NCBI GenBank assembly: GCA_937873445.1
Contig: CALMWF010000031.1
Coordinates: forward strand, 43,600 to 107,599
Source of the DNA: an uncultured Alphaproteobacteria bacterium
GTDB lineage: Bacteria; Pseudomonadota; Alphaproteobacteria; Rhizobiales; Aestuariivirgaceae
Length of the DNA: 64,000 nt
Direction: 5' to 3'
The position numbers and the translations under genes are program-made. Below the pieces are notes generated by a model. It made no database searches. It was not told the DNA's origin and saw only the letters and a list, made by a program, of their open reading frames with translations. How positions within the stretch are numbered: the first letter of the stretch is position 1; each line of letters begins with the position of its first letter. This document shows, in pieces, positions 46,739 through 57,244 of the stretch.

Positions 46739-48127
46739 TCAGCCGGTCATTTCATCATCGCGCGAGGCCAGCCCCAGCATCTTGATCTTGCGGTGCAGAG
46801 CTGACCGCTCCATGCCGATGAAGGTGGAGGTGCGCGAAATGTTGCCGCCGAAACGCGACAACTGGGCGGCGATGTAGTCACGCTCGAAGGCTTCGCGCGC
46901 CTCGCGCAAAGGCAGCGCCAGCAGGTGTTCTGCCGACAGGCTGGTGCTGGCGGCAGAGGGCGCGCCGACATCGGGCGGCAGCATGGCGGCAGTGATTTCA
47001 CTGGCCGGCTCGCCCCCGGCCAGAATCATGATGCGCTCGATGTTGTTCTTCAGTTCACGGACGTTGCCGGCCCAGGTGCGGGTTTGCAGCAGGGTAACGG
47101 CATCCTCGGCAATGCGGCGGAAAGGCTGGCCGGAGGACAGCGAATAGGTGCGGGCGAAATAATCGATAAGTTCGGGAATGTCCTCGCGGCGTTCGGCCAG
47201 TCCCGGAACCTGCACCGGCACCACCGACAGGCGGTGATAGAGATCTTCGCGGAAGCGGTTTTCCGAGATCAGCCCCTGCAGGTCGCGGCTGGTGGAGGAG
47301 ATGATGCGGACATCGACCTTCACCTTCTTGGCGCCGCCGACGCGCTGGAACGTCTGATCGAGCAGCACACGCAGCACCTTGCCCTGGGTTTCCAGCGGCA
47401 TGTCGGCCACTTCGTCGATGTAGAGGGTGCCGCCATGGGCTTCCTCCAGCGCGCCGACGCGGGCGGCCCCGCCCTCGCTGCCTTCCACGCCGAACAGTTC
47501 CTCCTCCATGCGCTCGGGCGCCATGGTGGCGGCGGAAAGAATGACAAAGGGGCCTTCGGCGCGGGTGGACAGGCCATGCAGGGTGCGGGCCGTCAGTTCC
47601 TTGCCGCAGCCCATGGGGCCGGAAATCAGCACGCGGCTGTTGGCGGGGGCAATCTTCTTCAGGAACTGGCGGAGCTGGCGCATGGCGGCGGAAGACCCCT
47701 GCAGCTCCTGATCGCGGCCGGTGCGGCCCTTCAGATCCTCGTTCTCGCGCCTGAGCCGCGAGGTTTCCAGCGCCCTGCCCACCACCAGCAGCAGCCGGTC
47801 GGCGTTGAAGGGTTTCTCGATATAGTCATAGGCGCCGCGCTTGATGGCGGCCACGGCGGTTTCAATGTTGCCGTGGCCGGAAATGATGACCACCGGCACA
47901 TCCTGATGCTGGGCCTTGATTTCCAGCAGCAGGTCCAGGCCGTCAAGGCGCGACCCCTGCAGCCAGATGTCGAGGATGATGAGGGAGGGCCGGCGCTGGG
48001 CCACCTCCGACAGGGCGGCATCGGAATTATGGGCCAGACGGGTTTCAAAACCCTCGTCCTGCAAGACCCCGGCGATCAGCTCGCGGATGTCGGCCTCGTC
48101 GTCCACAATCAGAATGTCAGCGGCCAT
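46739..48127 (-). CDS. ntrX: Nitrogen/redox response regulator NtrX
   Basis: NtrX is the response regulator paired with NtrY. The receiver starts DILIVDDEADIRELIAGVLQ with phospho-Asp in LIILDIW. The AAA+ domain has Walker A GPMGCGKE and YIDEVADMPLETQGKVLRVL. At the sigma-54 contact loop the sequence is SEGGAARVG instead of GAFTGA, as in other NtrX proteins, so it probably does not activate sigma-54. A Fis-type HTH ends the protein (FGGNISRTSTFIGMERSALH). The ATG at 48127 with GAGG upstream gives 462 residues. Confidence 0.95.
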   Translation of the reverse strand: MAADILIVDDEADIRELIAGVLQDEGFETRLAHNSDAALSEVAQRRPSLIILDIWLQGSRLDGLDLLLEIKAQHQDVPVVIISGHGNIETAVAAIKRGAYDYIEKPFNADRLLLVVGRALETSRLRRENEDLKGRTGRDQELQGSSAAMRQLRQFLKKIAPANSRVLISGPMGCGKELTARTLHGLSTRAEGPFVILSAATMAPERMEEELFGVEGSEGGAARVGALEEAHGGTLYIDEVADMPLETQGKVLRVLLDQTFQRVGGAKKVKVDVRIISSTSRDLQGLISENRFREDLYHRLSVVPVQVPGLAERREDIPELIDYFARTYSLSSGQPFRRIAEDAVTLLQTRTWAGNVRELKNNIERIMILAGGEPASEITAAMLPPDVGAPSAASTSLSAEHLLALPLREAREAFERDYIAAQLSRFGGNISRTSTFIGMERSALHRKIKMLGLASRDDEMTG

Positions 48128-48135
48128 GAATAACC

Positions 48136-50361
48136 TCAATGGGGGGCGGAAGCCGCCGTGGCGGCGGTTCCGGCAGGAGAATGGGGAACGGGAAAGCGCA
48201 GGGTGACGGCAGCTCCCTGCCCGGACGGTGCATCGGCCAGCAGCAGGTCGCCGCCGTGCTCTTCCATGATGCGCTTGACAATGGCGAGACCAAGGCCGGT
48301 GCCCTTCTCGCGCGTGGTCATGTAGGGTTCGGTGAGGCGGTGGCGGTTTTCGCGCGGCAGGCCCACGCCATTATCGGTGACGCGGATGAAGGGGTGGCCG
48401 TTCTCCACGCCATGGACAACGCTGATCCGGCCACGGGGGTGGCCGTCGCCCACGCCCCTGCCCTCAATGGCCTCGCGGGCGTTCTTCACCAGATTGGTGA
48501 CGGCCTGGGTGACGAGGCGGCGGTCAAAGGCGAAGGTCACATCGGTGCTGGCGGCATCGAGGCTGATGTCCATGTCGCTGGCCGACACGCGCTGCAGCAT
48601 GGTGGCGTCACGCACCACTTCGGCCAGGCCATTGGGTTCGGGCACCGCCTTGGGCATGCGCGCGAAGGAAGAGAACTCATCGACCATGCGGCCAATGTCG
48701 CCCACCTGGCGGATGATGGTGTTGGTGCATTGCTCAAAAACCTCGCGGTCGGTCTTGATGTCCTTGCCGTATTTGCGCTTCAGCCGCTCGGCGGAAAGCT
48801 GGATGGGGGTGAGCGGATTCTTGATCTCGTGGGCGATGCGGCGGGCAATGTCGGCCCAGGCCGAGGTGCGCTGGGCCGAGACCAGATTGGTGATGTCGTC
48901 GAAGGTCAGAACATAGCCGTGGTCGGCTTCGGGGCTGGCCTCGGTGGTGATGCGGACCGAGAAATTGCGGTCGCTGCCGCCGATCTGAAGGTTGACCTGA
49001 CCCTCGGCAGTGCCGGAGGCGCGCTCCTTGGCCTGGGCAAAGAGATCGGCAAAGCCCGGCAGCACATGGTTGATGTCCCGGCCCAGAAAATCACTCTCAC
49101 TGGCCAGAAGAAGCGTCAGCGCCGAACGGTTCACCAGGGTGATGCGGTCATCGCCGCCGATGCCGATGACCCCCGCCGAAACGCCCGCCAGCATGGCCTC
49201 GGTGAAGCGGCGGCGGTCATCAAGCTGCTCGTTGGTGGCCACCAGCTCATCGCGGCTGTGGCGGATCTGATCGGTCATCAGGTTGAAAGTGCGCGACAGG
49301 GTCTGAACGTCGCCGGGGCCTTCTATGACCGAAACGCGGGCATTGAGATTGCCATCGGCCACCTGGCGCGAGGCCCCCAGAAGCCGCACCAGCGGTGCCA
49401 CCAGACGGTCGGAAAACCACAGGCCGAGCCAGATGGCGGCCAGCAGGAAGACCATGGCGACCAGAGCGAAAACCAGACCGAAGGTCAGCTGCACGCCCAC
49501 CCGCTGGCTCATCATGCGGTCATATTCGGCCTTGGCTTCGCGGGTCTTGGCCAGTTGTTCAACCACCGTTGGCGGGATGATGCGATAGACATAGAGATAG
49601 TGGGAGGGGAAGCTCTGCAGTTTGATCAGCGCACGGACGAGATTGCCGCCCTGCCCCGGCGGAATCACCACCAGTTCGCCCTTGTCGGCCTGATCCAGCA
49701 GGCTCTGTGACGGGGCCAGAAACTTGATGTTGTCGTTGATGGTGACATTGGCGTCAATCTGCTTTTCCTTGGCATTAAACACAAAGGCGCCAACCAGCGA
49801 GCGGATGGCGGCATGGCGCGCCACACGACGCACAAAGCCCTGCCGGTCGTCCTGATACATCTGGTATTGCTGGGTGAGGTCGGCGGCGATGGAAGCCGTG
49901 TCGGAACGTGTCACATCGGCGGCGTTCTGGATGTTGGCCTCGGCCACGGCCACCGCGCCATCGACAATGGCGCGGGTGCGTTCGGAGAACCAGGCGTCCA
50001 GGCCGCGATTGAGGGTGACCGAGGCAAAGAGCGCCACAATGATGGCGGGCACCACGGCGATGATGGAAAACAGGCTGATGAGGCGGATATGGAGCCCCGC
50101 CCCCGGCGTGCCCCGGGTGCGCTCATAAAGCAGAATGACCACCTGCCCCAGCACCAGAATGGCCATGACCACCACCAGAACGGCATTGGCAATGAGCAAG
50201 GCGGTGGTGACCCGGCTGTCGGGCCGGATGGGGGTGAGGCCGGTGAGAATGAGAAAGGTGGCAAGGCCGACCAGCACACCGAGAATGACCAGGACAAGCG
50301 CCGTCCGGCCGGTCAGGCGGCGGACGTTACGGCTGATCTGGGGGTCATCAATTCTGAGCAT
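48136..50361 (-). CDS. ntrY: Sensor histidine kinase NtrY
   Basis: NtrY is the membrane sensor that phosphorylates NtrX. It has several N-terminal membrane segments (residues ~20-110), a periplasmic or extracytosolic region to about residue 290, another membrane segment, HAMP, a PAS domain (GVIGIGGDDRITLVNRSA) and the kinase core: phospho-acceptor in [20 protein letters not shown] and ATP lid DNGVGLPRENRH with GTGLGLAIVKRI. Length 741 residues. The end is 8 nt from ntrX. A 125-nt gap separates it from ntrC. Confidence 0.96.
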   Translation of the reverse strand: MLRIDDPQISRNVRRLTGRTALVLVILGVLVGLATFLILTGLTPIRPDSRVTTALLIANAVLVVVMAILVLGQVVILLYERTRGTPGAGLHIRLISLFSIIAVVPAIIVALFASVTLNRGLDAWFSERTRAIVDGAVAVAEANIQNAADVTRSDTASIAADLTQQYQMYQDDRQGFVRRVARHAAIRSLVGAFVFNAKEKQIDANVTINDNIKFLAPSQSLLDQADKGELVVIPPGQGGNLVRALIKLQSFPSHYLYVYRIIPPTVVEQLAKTREAKAEYDRMMSQRVGVQLTFGLVFALVAMVFLLAAIWLGLWFSDRLVAPLVRLLGASRQVADGNLNARVSVIEGPGDVQTLSRTFNLMTDQIRHSRDELVATNEQLDDRRRFTEAMLAGVSAGVIGIGGDDRITLVNRSALTLLLASESDFLGRDINHVLPGFADLFAQAKERASGTAEGQVNLQIGGSDRNFSVRITTEASPEADHGYVLTFDDITNLVSAQRTSAWADIARRIAHEIKNPLTPIQLSAERLKRKYGKDIKTDREVFEQCTNTIIRQVGDIGRMVDEFSSFARMPKAVPEPNGLAEVVRDATMLQRVSASDMDISLDAASTDVTFAFDRRLVTQAVTNLVKNAREAIEGRGVGDGHPRGRISVVHGVENGHPFIRVTDNGVGLPRENRHRLTEPYMTTREKGTGLGLAIVKRIMEEHGGDLLLADAPSGQGAAVTLRFPVPHSPAGTAATAASAPH

Positions 50362-50486
50362 GGTTCAGGCCTGTGGCGGAAAGTCCACAGTCATAGTGGC
50401 AAATTTGCGACAGGATGACCAGATGTCAACCCGTTTGCCTGCCGGAGGTGTGCACAGCGGTGCGGCCAACCCGGCGGGGCAGCCGC

Positions 50487-51941
50487 TCAGGCGCTGCCCA
50501 GGCCCCTGATGCTGCGGATATTGCGTTCCTTCAGCTTGGTGCGGAGCGTGTTGCGGTTGATGCCGAGAAGGTCGGCGGCGCGCAACTGGTTGCCATGCGT
50601 GGCGGTCAGGCTGGCGCGCAGCAGCGGCGGTTCGATTTCGGCCAGAATGCGCTCATAGAGGCCTTCGGGCGGCAGCGTCCCACCATAGCCGGCAAAATAG
50701 CGGGCGAGATGATTTTCCAGAAATTCGCCAATGCTGGCCGCCGCGGCCGCGCCCGCGGTCAGAGGCAGGTTTTCAACCTGCGGCGAGGCGGCCAGTTCGC
50801 GCTCCACCGTGGCGGCGGTGATGGTTTCCTCCACCTCCATGGCGGTGAGCCGCTTGATGAGGTTTTCCAGCTCGCGGACATTGCCCGGCCAGCGATAGGC
50901 CTTGAGCCGTTCCACCGCGTCCGGGGCGATGGCCTTGCGGGGCAGGCCTTCGGCGGCGGCCCTGGCCAGAAAATGCTGGATCAGGTCGGGCATGTCCTCC
51001 AGCCGTTCACGCAACGCTGGAAGACGGAGCGGCACCACATTGAGACGAAAGAACAAATCCTCGCGGAATGAGCCCTGGGCAATGAGCTTGCGGAGGTCGC
51101 GGTGGGTGGCGGCAATGATGCGCACATTGGTCTTGATGGGGGTGCCGCCGCCCACCGATGTGTATTCGCCCTGCTGCAGCACGCGGAGCAGCCGGGTCTG
51201 GGCCTCAAGCGGCATGTCGCCGATTTCGTCGAGGAACAGCGTGCCGCCCTCGGCCTGCTCGAAGCGCCCGGCCAGGCGCGCTGCCGCGCCGGTGAAGGCA
51301 CCCTTCTCATGGCCGAAGAGTTCGCTCTCGATCAGTTCGCGCGGGATGGCCGCCATGTTGACGGCCACGAAGGTGCCCTTGCGGCGCTTGCCGTAGTCGT
51401 GGAGTGCCCTGGCCACCAGTTCCTTGCCGGTGCCGCTCTCACCGATGATGAGGGCGGTGAGGTCGGTCTGGGTCAGGCGGGCGATGACCCGGTAAATCTC
51501 CTGCATGGCGGGCGAGCGGCCGACGATGGGCAGCTGCTCCTGGCCCTGCCCCGGCGGGCGGGCGGCGGGGGTGCGGGCCGGTTCGGCCAGGGCGCGGGTC
51601 ACCGTCTGCACCAGGGCGGCAAGGTCAAAGGGTTTGGCGAGATAGTCATAGGCGCCACGCTCGGCGGCGGTGATGGCGGTCATGATGGTGTTCTGGGCGC
51701 TCATGACGATGACCGGCAGATGCGGCCTGACCTTCTTGATGCGTGGAATGACGTCGAAGGCATTTTCGTCGGGCAGCACCACATCGGTGACGATGGCGTC
51801 GCCCTCGCCATCCATCACCCAGCGCCACAGCGCGGTGGCGGTGGCGGTGGCGCGCACGGTGAAACCGGCGCGGGAGAGCGCCTGGGTGAGCACGGTGCGG
51901 ATGGCGCTGTCATCATCGGCCAGCAGAATGGTCTTGGTCAT
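50487..51941 (-). CDS. ntrC: Nitrogen regulation response regulator NtrC
   Basis: NtrC activates sigma-54 promoters under nitrogen limitation. Receiver [20 protein letters not shown] with Asp in [14 protein letters not shown]+ domain with Walker [16 protein letters not shown] and an intact GAFTGA in [20 protein letters not shown]; Fis-type HTH at the C-terminus ([20 protein letters not shown]). Length 484 residues. Its start overlaps the ntrB stop by ATGA. Confidence 0.97.
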   Translation of the reverse strand: MTKTILLADDDSAIRTVLTQALSRAGFTVRATATATALWRWVMDGEGDAIVTDVVLPDENAFDVIPRIKKVRPHLPVIVMSAQNTIMTAITAAERGAYDYLAKPFDLAALVQTVTRALAEPARTPAARPPGQGQEQLPIVGRSPAMQEIYRVIARLTQTDLTALIIGESGTGKELVARALHDYGKRRKGTFVAVNMAAIPRELIESELFGHEKGAFTGAAARLAGRFEQAEGGTLFLDEIGDMPLEAQTRLLRVLQQGEYTSVGGGTPIKTNVRIIAATHRDLRKLIAQGSFREDLFFRLNVVPLRLPALRERLEDMPDLIQHFLARAAAEGLPRKAIAPDAVERLKAYRWPGNVRELENLIKRLTAMEVEETITAATVERELAASPQVENLPLTAGAAAAASIGEFLENHLARYFAGYGGTLPPEGLYERILAEIEPPLLRASLTATHGNQLRAADLLGINRNTLRTKLKERNIRSIRGLGSA

Positions 51942-53044
51942 GCGGAAGCGTCCTCCGTCGTGGCGCTGTCGTCCTGCAGGAGCGGCAGGAGAATGCGGAA
52001 GGTGGTGCCGCGGTCACGGGCCAGGCATTCCACCACGCCGCCATGATCGCGCACGATCTTGGCGACGAGAGCAAGGCCCAGCCCCTTGCCCTGCGGCTTC
52101 GAGGTGATGAAGGGATCGAAAATATGGGGGGCAAGGTCGTCGGCCACACCCGGCCCCGTGTCATGCACACAGACTTCAAAGGGCAGCGAGACCTTGGTGG
52201 TGCTGCCGGGCACGGAAAGACGCATGCCGGGGCGGAAGGCAGTGGTGAAGGCCAGTTCGCCGCCCTCGCCCGCCATGGCCTCCACGGCATTCTTGGCGAG
52301 GTTCAGAAACACCTGCACCAATTGATCATGGTTGCCCAGAACCGGCGGCAGCGAGGGGTCATAGTCCTCGCGCAGGCTGATGTCCTGGGCCAGCCCGGCG
52401 GCAATGAGCTGCTTCACCCGCTCCAGCACCACATGGATGTTGACCGGCCGGCGTTCCAGCGGGCGCTCGTCGGAGAACACCTCCATCTGGTCAACGAGAT
52501 TGCGGATGCGGTCGGTCTCGTCGCAGATCAGGCGGGTCAGGCTGCGGTCGGCGTCGGTCAGGGCCGGTTCCAGCAATTGCGCCGCGCCGCGGATGCCGGA
52601 CAGCGGGTTCTTGATCTCATGGGCCAGCATGGCCGCCATGCCGGAAACCGAGCGGGCCGCCCCCTGATGCGTCAGTTGCAGGTCGAGCTTGTGGGCCATG
52701 GAGCGGCGCAGCAGCATGACCAGCACAAAGCCCGGATCATCATTCATCAGGGCCGTTTGCAGATCGACCAGACGCTCACCGCCCATGCGCGGGGTGCCCA
52801 CGGTGACGGCATATTCATTGACCACCCCGGCGGTGTCGCGGACCTGGGCCACCGCCTGCAGCACCGGCGAGGAAAACGGCACCAGATCGGCAAGGCGGTG
52901 GCGCATGAGCACGGTGGCGCTGGCCTGAAAGAAATCCTCGGCGGCACCGTTGACCAGCGCAATCCGGTCATCGGCGCCGATCACCACCATGGGGTTGGGC
53001 AGCGCGTCAATGACGGCCCGAAGCGAGGGCGCAGCGTCGGTCAT
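51938..53044 (-). CDS. ntrB: Nitrogen regulation sensor kinase NtrB
   Basis: NtrB phosphorylates NtrC under PII control; it is cytoplasmic. A PAS domain is at residues 10-90 ([20 protein letters not shown]). The phospho-acceptor is in [20 protein letters not shown], and the ATP-binding motifs are [29 protein letters not shown] and [12 protein letters not shown]. Length 368 residues. It overlaps both dusB and ntrC. Confidence 0.97.
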   Translation of the reverse strand: MTDAAPSLRAVIDALPNPMVVIGADDRIALVNGAAEDFFQASATVLMRHRLADLVPFSSPVLQAVAQVRDTAGVVNEYAVTVGTPRMGGERLVDLQTALMNDDPGFVLVMLLRRSMAHKLDLQLTHQGAARSVSGMAAMLAHEIKNPLSGIRGAAQLLEPALTDADRSLTRLICDETDRIRNLVDQMEVFSDERPLERRPVNIHVVLERVKQLIAAGLAQDISLREDYDPSLPPVLGNHDQLVQVFLNLAKNAVEAMAGEGGELAFTTAFRPGMRLSVPGSTTKVSLPFEVCVHDTGPGVADDLAPHIFDPFITSKPQGKGLGLALVAKIVRDHGGVVECLARDRGTTFRILLPLLQDDSATTEDASA

Positions 53045-54054
53045 GCGGCCCTCCGGGTGGTGGCGGCGCGGTCGTAAAGCGCGTCGATGCGGTGAGCGAC
53101 CACGTCATTGTCCGCTTCGGTGAGCAGGTCACGGCGCAGCGCGGGCATGTGGTCGGCGGCGAGAAGGCCGCGCTCGGCCAGCCGGTCCAGCGTCCAGCCC
53201 AGATGCTTGCGGGCGTGACGGTTGCCCAGCCTGGGGCCGTAGCAATCGAGGATAAGGCTGTGCTGGCGGCGGATCAGGCGGTGTTCCTCGGCCAGGGTCG
53301 GTTCGGCACAGCCGCTGCCGGGGGCCAGCGCCTCGGCCACCACACCGGGCCACCAGGGCCTGCCGCAGGCGGCGCGGCCGATCATCACGCCATCGGCACC
53401 AGACTGTTCCAGCATGCGGCGGGCATCGGCGGCATCGCGGCAGTCGCCATTGGCGATGAGCGGAATGGTGATGGCGGCGCGCACCCTGGCAATGGCGGGC
53501 CAGTCGGCCCTGCCCTTGTAGAACTGCTGGCGGGTGCGGCCATGCACGGTGATCATCTTCACGCCGGCCTGTTCGGCGCGGGCGGCAATGGCGGGGGCGT
53601 TGAGGTTCTGGTCATCCCAGCCCAGGCGCATCTTCAGCGTCACCGGGCGGCTGGTGGCGGCCACCGTGGCGGCGATGAGGCGGAGCGCCAGATCAGGCTC
53701 GCGCATCAGGGCCGAGCCTGAAAGCCCGCCGGTCACCTCGCGGGCCGGGCAGCCCATGTTGATGTCAATGATGTCAGCCCCCAGCCCCTCGGCCAGACGG
53801 GCGCCTTCGGCCATCCAGCAGGCCTCGCGGCCGGCAAGCTGAATGACAAAGGGGCGGAGCGTGCCCGCGCCCCGCGCCCGGCGCACCATGTCGCGGCGCT
53901 GACGCGCCAGTTCCTCGCCCGCCACCATTTCGGTGATGACAAGACCGGCCCCCTGATCATGGGCAATCTGGCGGAAGGGTTCATCGGTCACCCCGGACAT
54001 GGGGGCGAGGAACACGCCATTGCGCGTGGTCACGGATCCGATGGTGATGCTCAT
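53041..54054 (-). CDS. dusB: tRNA-dihydrouridine synthase DusB (NifR3)
   Basis: DusB reduces uridines in the tRNA D-loop with FMN and NADPH. The family motifs FLAPMSGVTDEPFRQIAHDQ, IDINMGCPAREV (catalytic Cys), VHGRTRQQFYKG and IANGDCRDA are present. Length 337 residues. It is the first gene of the dusB-ntrBC-ntrYX run, the classical nifR3-ntrBC order. The 106-nt upstream gap is A+T-rich and shared with the divergent ispDF gene. Confidence 0.96.
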   Translation of the reverse strand: MSITIGSVTTRNGVFLAPMSGVTDEPFRQIAHDQGAGLVITEMVAGEELARQRRDMVRRARGAGTLRPFVIQLAGREACWMAEGARLAEGLGADIIDINMGCPAREVTGGLSGSALMREPDLALRLIAATVAATSRPVTLKMRLGWDDQNLNAPAIAARAEQAGVKMITVHGRTRQQFYKGRADWPAIARVRAAITIPLIANGDCRDAADARRMLEQSGADGVMIGRAACGRPWWPGVVAEALAPGSGCAEPTLAEEHRLIRRQHSLILDCYGPRLGNRHARKHLGWTLDRLAERGLLAADHMPALRRDLLTEADNDVVAHRIDALYDRAATTRRAA

Positions 54055-54160
54055 AAATTAGCCAGATAATTTGATGTCTATTTTTTGAGCATAGGCGGTT
54101 TTTGCACTGCGTCAAGACCGGCCCCTTTCACAGGGGGCGGACTTTGGACTATGCCGGGGC

Positions 54161-55339
54161 ATGGCAAAGCAGCGCATAGCGGCGGTGATCGTGGCGGCGG
54201 GCACCGGCAGCCGGGCCGGAGGCGAACTGCCCAAGCAGTATCAGCTCATCGGCGGCAGGCCGGTGATCTGGTGGACGGTGAAGGCGTTTCTCGACCACCC
54301 CGACATTACCCATGTGCAGGTGGTGACGGGCGATGGCCATGAGCGCCTGTTTGCCGCCGCCACCCAGGGGCTGGCGGTGCCGCCGCCGGTGATCGGGGGC
54401 GGCACCCGGCAGGATTCCTGCCGCAGTGGCGTGGAGGCCTGTGCTGCCCACCGGCCCGATCTCATCCTGATCCATGACGCGGCCCGGCCCTTCCTGTCCG
54501 CCGAACTGATCACGGACATCATTGCCGCACTGGCCCGTCATGATGGCGTGGTGCCGGGGCTGGCGGTGGCCGATACCATGAAGTTTGCCCCCCATGGGGT
54601 GATCGAACGCACGGTGGACCGCAGCCATCTCTGGGTGGCGCAAACGCCGCAGGGCTTCCGCTATGACGCCATCCGCCGCGCCCACCAGAGGGCGCTTGAT
54701 GACGATCTTCATCAGTTCACGGATGATGCGGCGGTGGCCGAACATGCGGGCCTTGCCGTGGCGCTCATTGCGGGACGGCTGGAAAACCGCAAACTGACAA
54801 CGGCGGAGGACATCAGCGTGGCAGACCGGCAGCTCATGGGCCATGGCCTTTCCGACCGGCCCGACATCCGCATGGGCCAGGGCATTGACTTTCATCAGTT
54901 CGAGGCAGGCGACAGCGTCATCCTGTGCGGCGTGGCCATTCCCCACACGCAGAAACTGAAGGGCCATTCCGACGCCGATGCGGCGCTGCATGCCCTCACC
55001 GATGCCCTTCTCGGCACCCTTGGCGAGGGCGATATCGGCACCCATTTTCCGCCCTCGGACCCGCAGTGGAAGGGGGCAGCCTCGGCCGTGTTTCTGGCCA
55101 AGGCCATGGCGCTCATCACCGCGCGCAATGGCATCATCGCCAATGTCGACATCACCATTCTGGCCGAGGCGCCCAAGGTGGCGCCCCATATTCCGGCCAT
55201 GAAGGCCTTCCTCGGCCCCCTCCTCCACCTCACACCGGACCGCATCGCCATCAAGGCCACGACCACGGAAAAAATGGGCGCCATCGGCCGCGGCCAGGGC
55301 ATTGCCGCCTTTGCCACGGCCACGGTGCGTCTGCCATGA
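54161..55339 (+). CDS. ispDF: Bifunctional IspDF (MEP cytidylyltransferase / MEcPP synthase)
   Basis: This fused enzyme does two steps of the non-mevalonate isoprenoid pathway. Residues 1-225 are IspD (AVIVAAGTGSRAGGELPKQY, HDAARPFLS, WVAQTPQGFRYD). Residues 230-392 are IspF (GQGIDFHQFEAGD, GHSDADAALHALTDALLG, EGDIGTHFPPSD and TTEKMGAIGRG). A single 392-residue chain is usual in many alphaproteobacteria. cinA overlaps its stop by ATGA. Confidence 0.97.
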   Translation: MAKQRIAAVIVAAGTGSRAGGELPKQYQLIGGRPVIWWTVKAFLDHPDITHVQVVTGDGHERLFAAATQGLAVPPPVIGGGTRQDSCRSGVEACAAHRPDLILIHDAARPFLSAELITDIIAALARHDGVVPGLAVADTMKFAPHGVIERTVDRSHLWVAQTPQGFRYDAIRRAHQRALDDDLHQFTDDAAVAEHAGLAVALIAGRLENRKLTTAEDISVADRQLMGHGLSDRPDIRMGQGIDFHQFEAGDSVILCGVAIPHTQKLKGHSDADAALHALTDALLGTLGEGDIGTHFPPSDPQWKGAASAVFLAKAMALITARNGIIANVDITILAEAPKVAPHIPAMKAFLGPLLHLTPDRIAIKATTTEKMGAIGRGQGIAAFATATVRLP

Positions 55340-55836
55340 CGCCCTGGCCCGCCGAGGCCGAGGCGCGGGCGGCGGCCCTTCTCGATCTGTGCCGGGCGCG
55401 GGGGCTGAAGATTGCCACCGCCGAAAGCTGCACCGGCGGCCTGCTGGCGGGCTTGCTCACGGCGATTGCCGGGTCGTCGGATGTGGTGGAGCGGGGCTTC
55501 GTCACCTATTCCAACGCCGCCAAGGCCGAGATGCTGGGGGTGGAGCCGCGGCTCATCGCGGCGCGCGGGGCGGTGTCAGCTGAGGTGGCCCGGGCCATGG
55601 CCGAGGGGGCGCTTTTGAATGGGCGGGCCGATGTGGCGGTGGCGGTGACGGGCATTGCCGGGCCGTCCGGCGGGTCTGCGGAAAAACCGGTGGGGCTGGT
55701 TCATTTCGCCTGTGCGCGGCTTTCCCATGACACGCTGCTGCGCCAATGCCGCTTTGGTGATGTGGGGCGCGAGGGCGTGCGCGCGGCGGCGGTGCTGGTG
55801 GCGCTGGAGCTGCTGGAGGCTCAGGCCAGGGCCTGA
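55336..55836 (+). CDS. pncC: CinA C-terminal family nicotinamide-nucleotide amidohydrolase
   Basis: This short CinA-type protein (166 residues) contains only the amidohydrolase domain, which deamidates NMN in pyridine nucleotide recycling. The active-site segments are TAESCTGGLLAGLLT, FVTYSNAAKAEMLGV and TGIAGPSGGSAEKPVGLVH. The ATG at 55336 overlaps ispDF. Its 3' end overlaps the convergent RatA/COQ10 gene by 16 bp, a complete lack of intergenic space. Confidence 0.93.
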   Translation: MTPWPAEAEARAAALLDLCRARGLKIATAESCTGGLLAGLLTAIAGSSDVVERGFVTYSNAAKAEMLGVEPRLIAARGAVSAEVARAMAEGALLNGRADVAVAVTGIAGPSGGSAEKPVGLVHFACARLSHDTLLRQCRFGDVGREGVRAAAVLVALELLEAQARA

Positions 55837-56288
55837 GGGTAGAGTTCCTTGCCGCGCGCCTCAAAGGCCGACATGATGCGTTCAGCCCCGATGTTGAACA
55901 CGCTGCCGATGAGGAGCTGCAGGGGCAGGCTGCGCATGGTGTAATCCAGGGTGAAGGCCACCTCGCTGGCGCCAGCACCCGCAGCGGTGATTTGCCAGAT
56001 GGTTTCGAGATGCTTCACCGGGCCATCGCTGGAACGCGCCGTGACGCGGTGGTGCTGCGGTTCCAGCAGCACCTTGCTGACGAAGCTTTCACGCAGGTGG
56101 AGCTTGTCATAGGCCACCACCAATTCAGCCTCGAAGCGCTCACCCTCGGCGGTGGCGGTGCGCGGTCCCCGGATCATGGCGCGGCGCACCAGCGGCACAA
56201 AGGCGGGATAGGACTGGACATCGGAGGCAATGGCATAGGCCTGATCCGGCGTGAGGGGCACGCGGCGGCTGGCGGTGAAGCGCGGCAT
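55821..56288 (-). CDS. COQ10/RatA-family START-domain protein
   Basis: This 155-residue protein begins [20 protein letters not shown] and continues DVQSYPAFVPL, the signature of the COQ10/RatA family. In mitochondria and proteobacteria its members bind ubiquinone; in E. coli a homologue was named RatA. The presence next to lipA is a conserved alphaproteobacterial order. It overlaps lipA by one base (56288). It is not expected to be a toxin here. Confidence 0.9.
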   Translation of the reverse strand: MPRFTASRRVPLTPDQAYAIASDVQSYPAFVPLVRRAMIRGPRTATAEGERFEAELVVAYDKLHLRESFVSKVLLEPQHHRVTARSSDGPVKHLETIWQITAAGAGASEVAFTLDYTMRSLPLQLLIGSVFNIGAERIMSAFEARGKELYPQALA

Positions 56289-57241
56289 CAGCGGGTCCTG
56301 GCGGCTCGGTTGGCGCGCAGCCGGGCGAAGTCGTCACCGGCATGGTGCGACGAGCGCGTCAGCGGCGATGACGCCACCATGAGAAAGCCCTTGGCATAGG
56401 CCGTGGTTTCATAGGCCTTGAATTCCTCCGGCGGCACGAAGCGCTCCACGGCGGCATGCTTGCGGGTGGGCTGGAGATATTGGCCGATGGTGATGAAGTC
56501 GATATTGGCCGAGCGCATGTCATCCATGACCTGAAGGATTTCCTCGCGCGTTTCACCCAAGCCCACCATGAGGCCGGACTTGGTGAACATGGCGGGGTCC
56601 AGTTCCTTGACGCGCTGCAACAGGCGGAGCGAATGGAAATAGCGCGCGCCCGGCCTGATCTTCAGATAGTGCGATGGCACGGTTTCGAGATTGTGGTTGA
56701 ACACATCGGGCTTCGCCGCGACCACGATTTCCAGCGCCCCCTCCTTCTTCAGGAAGTCGGGGGTGAGAACTTCAATGGTGGTATCGGGGGCGGCGGCGCG
56801 GATGGCGCTGATGGTGCGGGCAATATGGGCGGCACCACCGTCGGCCAGATCGTCCCGGTCCACCGAGGTGATGACGGCGTGGGTGAGGCCCATGCGGGCC
56901 ACGGCATCGGCCACCTTATCCGGCTCGTCAGCCACAAGCGGTTCCGGCAGGCCGGTCTTGACATTGCAGAAGGCGCAGGCCCGCGTGCAGGTGTCACCCA
57001 TGATCATGAAGGTGGCGTGCTTCTTCTCCCAGCATTCGCCAATGTTGGGGCAGCCTGCCTCCTCGCACACGGTGTTGAGGTGGTGGCTGCGGACAATGCG
57101 GTTGGTTTCGGCGAAGGCCGCCGAACCCGGCGCCTTCACCCGGATCCACTCCGGCTTGCGCAGCACAGGCGTGTCGGCCCGGTGCGCCTTTTCAGGATGG
57201 CGCGGCCGGGCCGGTGTGGTGTTATCGTAAACGGTGGTCAC
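56288..57241 (-). CDS. lipA: Lipoyl synthase
   Basis: LipA inserts two sulfurs into octanoyl groups on the lipoyl domains of pyruvate dehydrogenase and related enzymes. It has both iron-sulfur motifs: the auxiliary cluster in [14 protein letters not shown] and the radical [13 protein letters not shown]. The final [13 protein letters not shown] carries the conserved C-terminal serine region. The start is GTG at 57241 (317 residues), matching the family's [10 protein letters not shown]-terminus. It supplies the cofactor used by PdhB and PdhC, encoded 3-7 kb upstream on the same strand. Confidence 0.97.
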   Translation of the reverse strand: MTTVYDNTTPARPRHPEKAHRADTPVLRKPEWIRVKAPGSAAFAETNRIVRSHHLNTVCEEAGCPNIGECWEKKHATFMIMGDTCTRACAFCNVKTGLPEPLVADEPDKVADAVARMGLTHAVITSVDRDDLADGGAAHIARTISAIRAAAPDTTIEVLTPDFLKKEGALEIVVAAKPDVFNHNLETVPSHYLKIRPGARYFHSLRLLQRVKELDPAMFTKSGLMVGLGETREEILQVMDDMRSANIDFITIGQYLQPTRKHAAVERFVPPEEFKAYETTAYAKGFLMVASSPLTRSSHHAGDDFARLRANRAARTR

Positions 57242-57244
57242 GCC

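Noticed and set aside
55821..56288. RatA toxin reading of the COQ10-like gene
   Set aside because: No RatB-like partner is present and the lipA neighbourhood fits the ubiquinone-binding COQ10 role.
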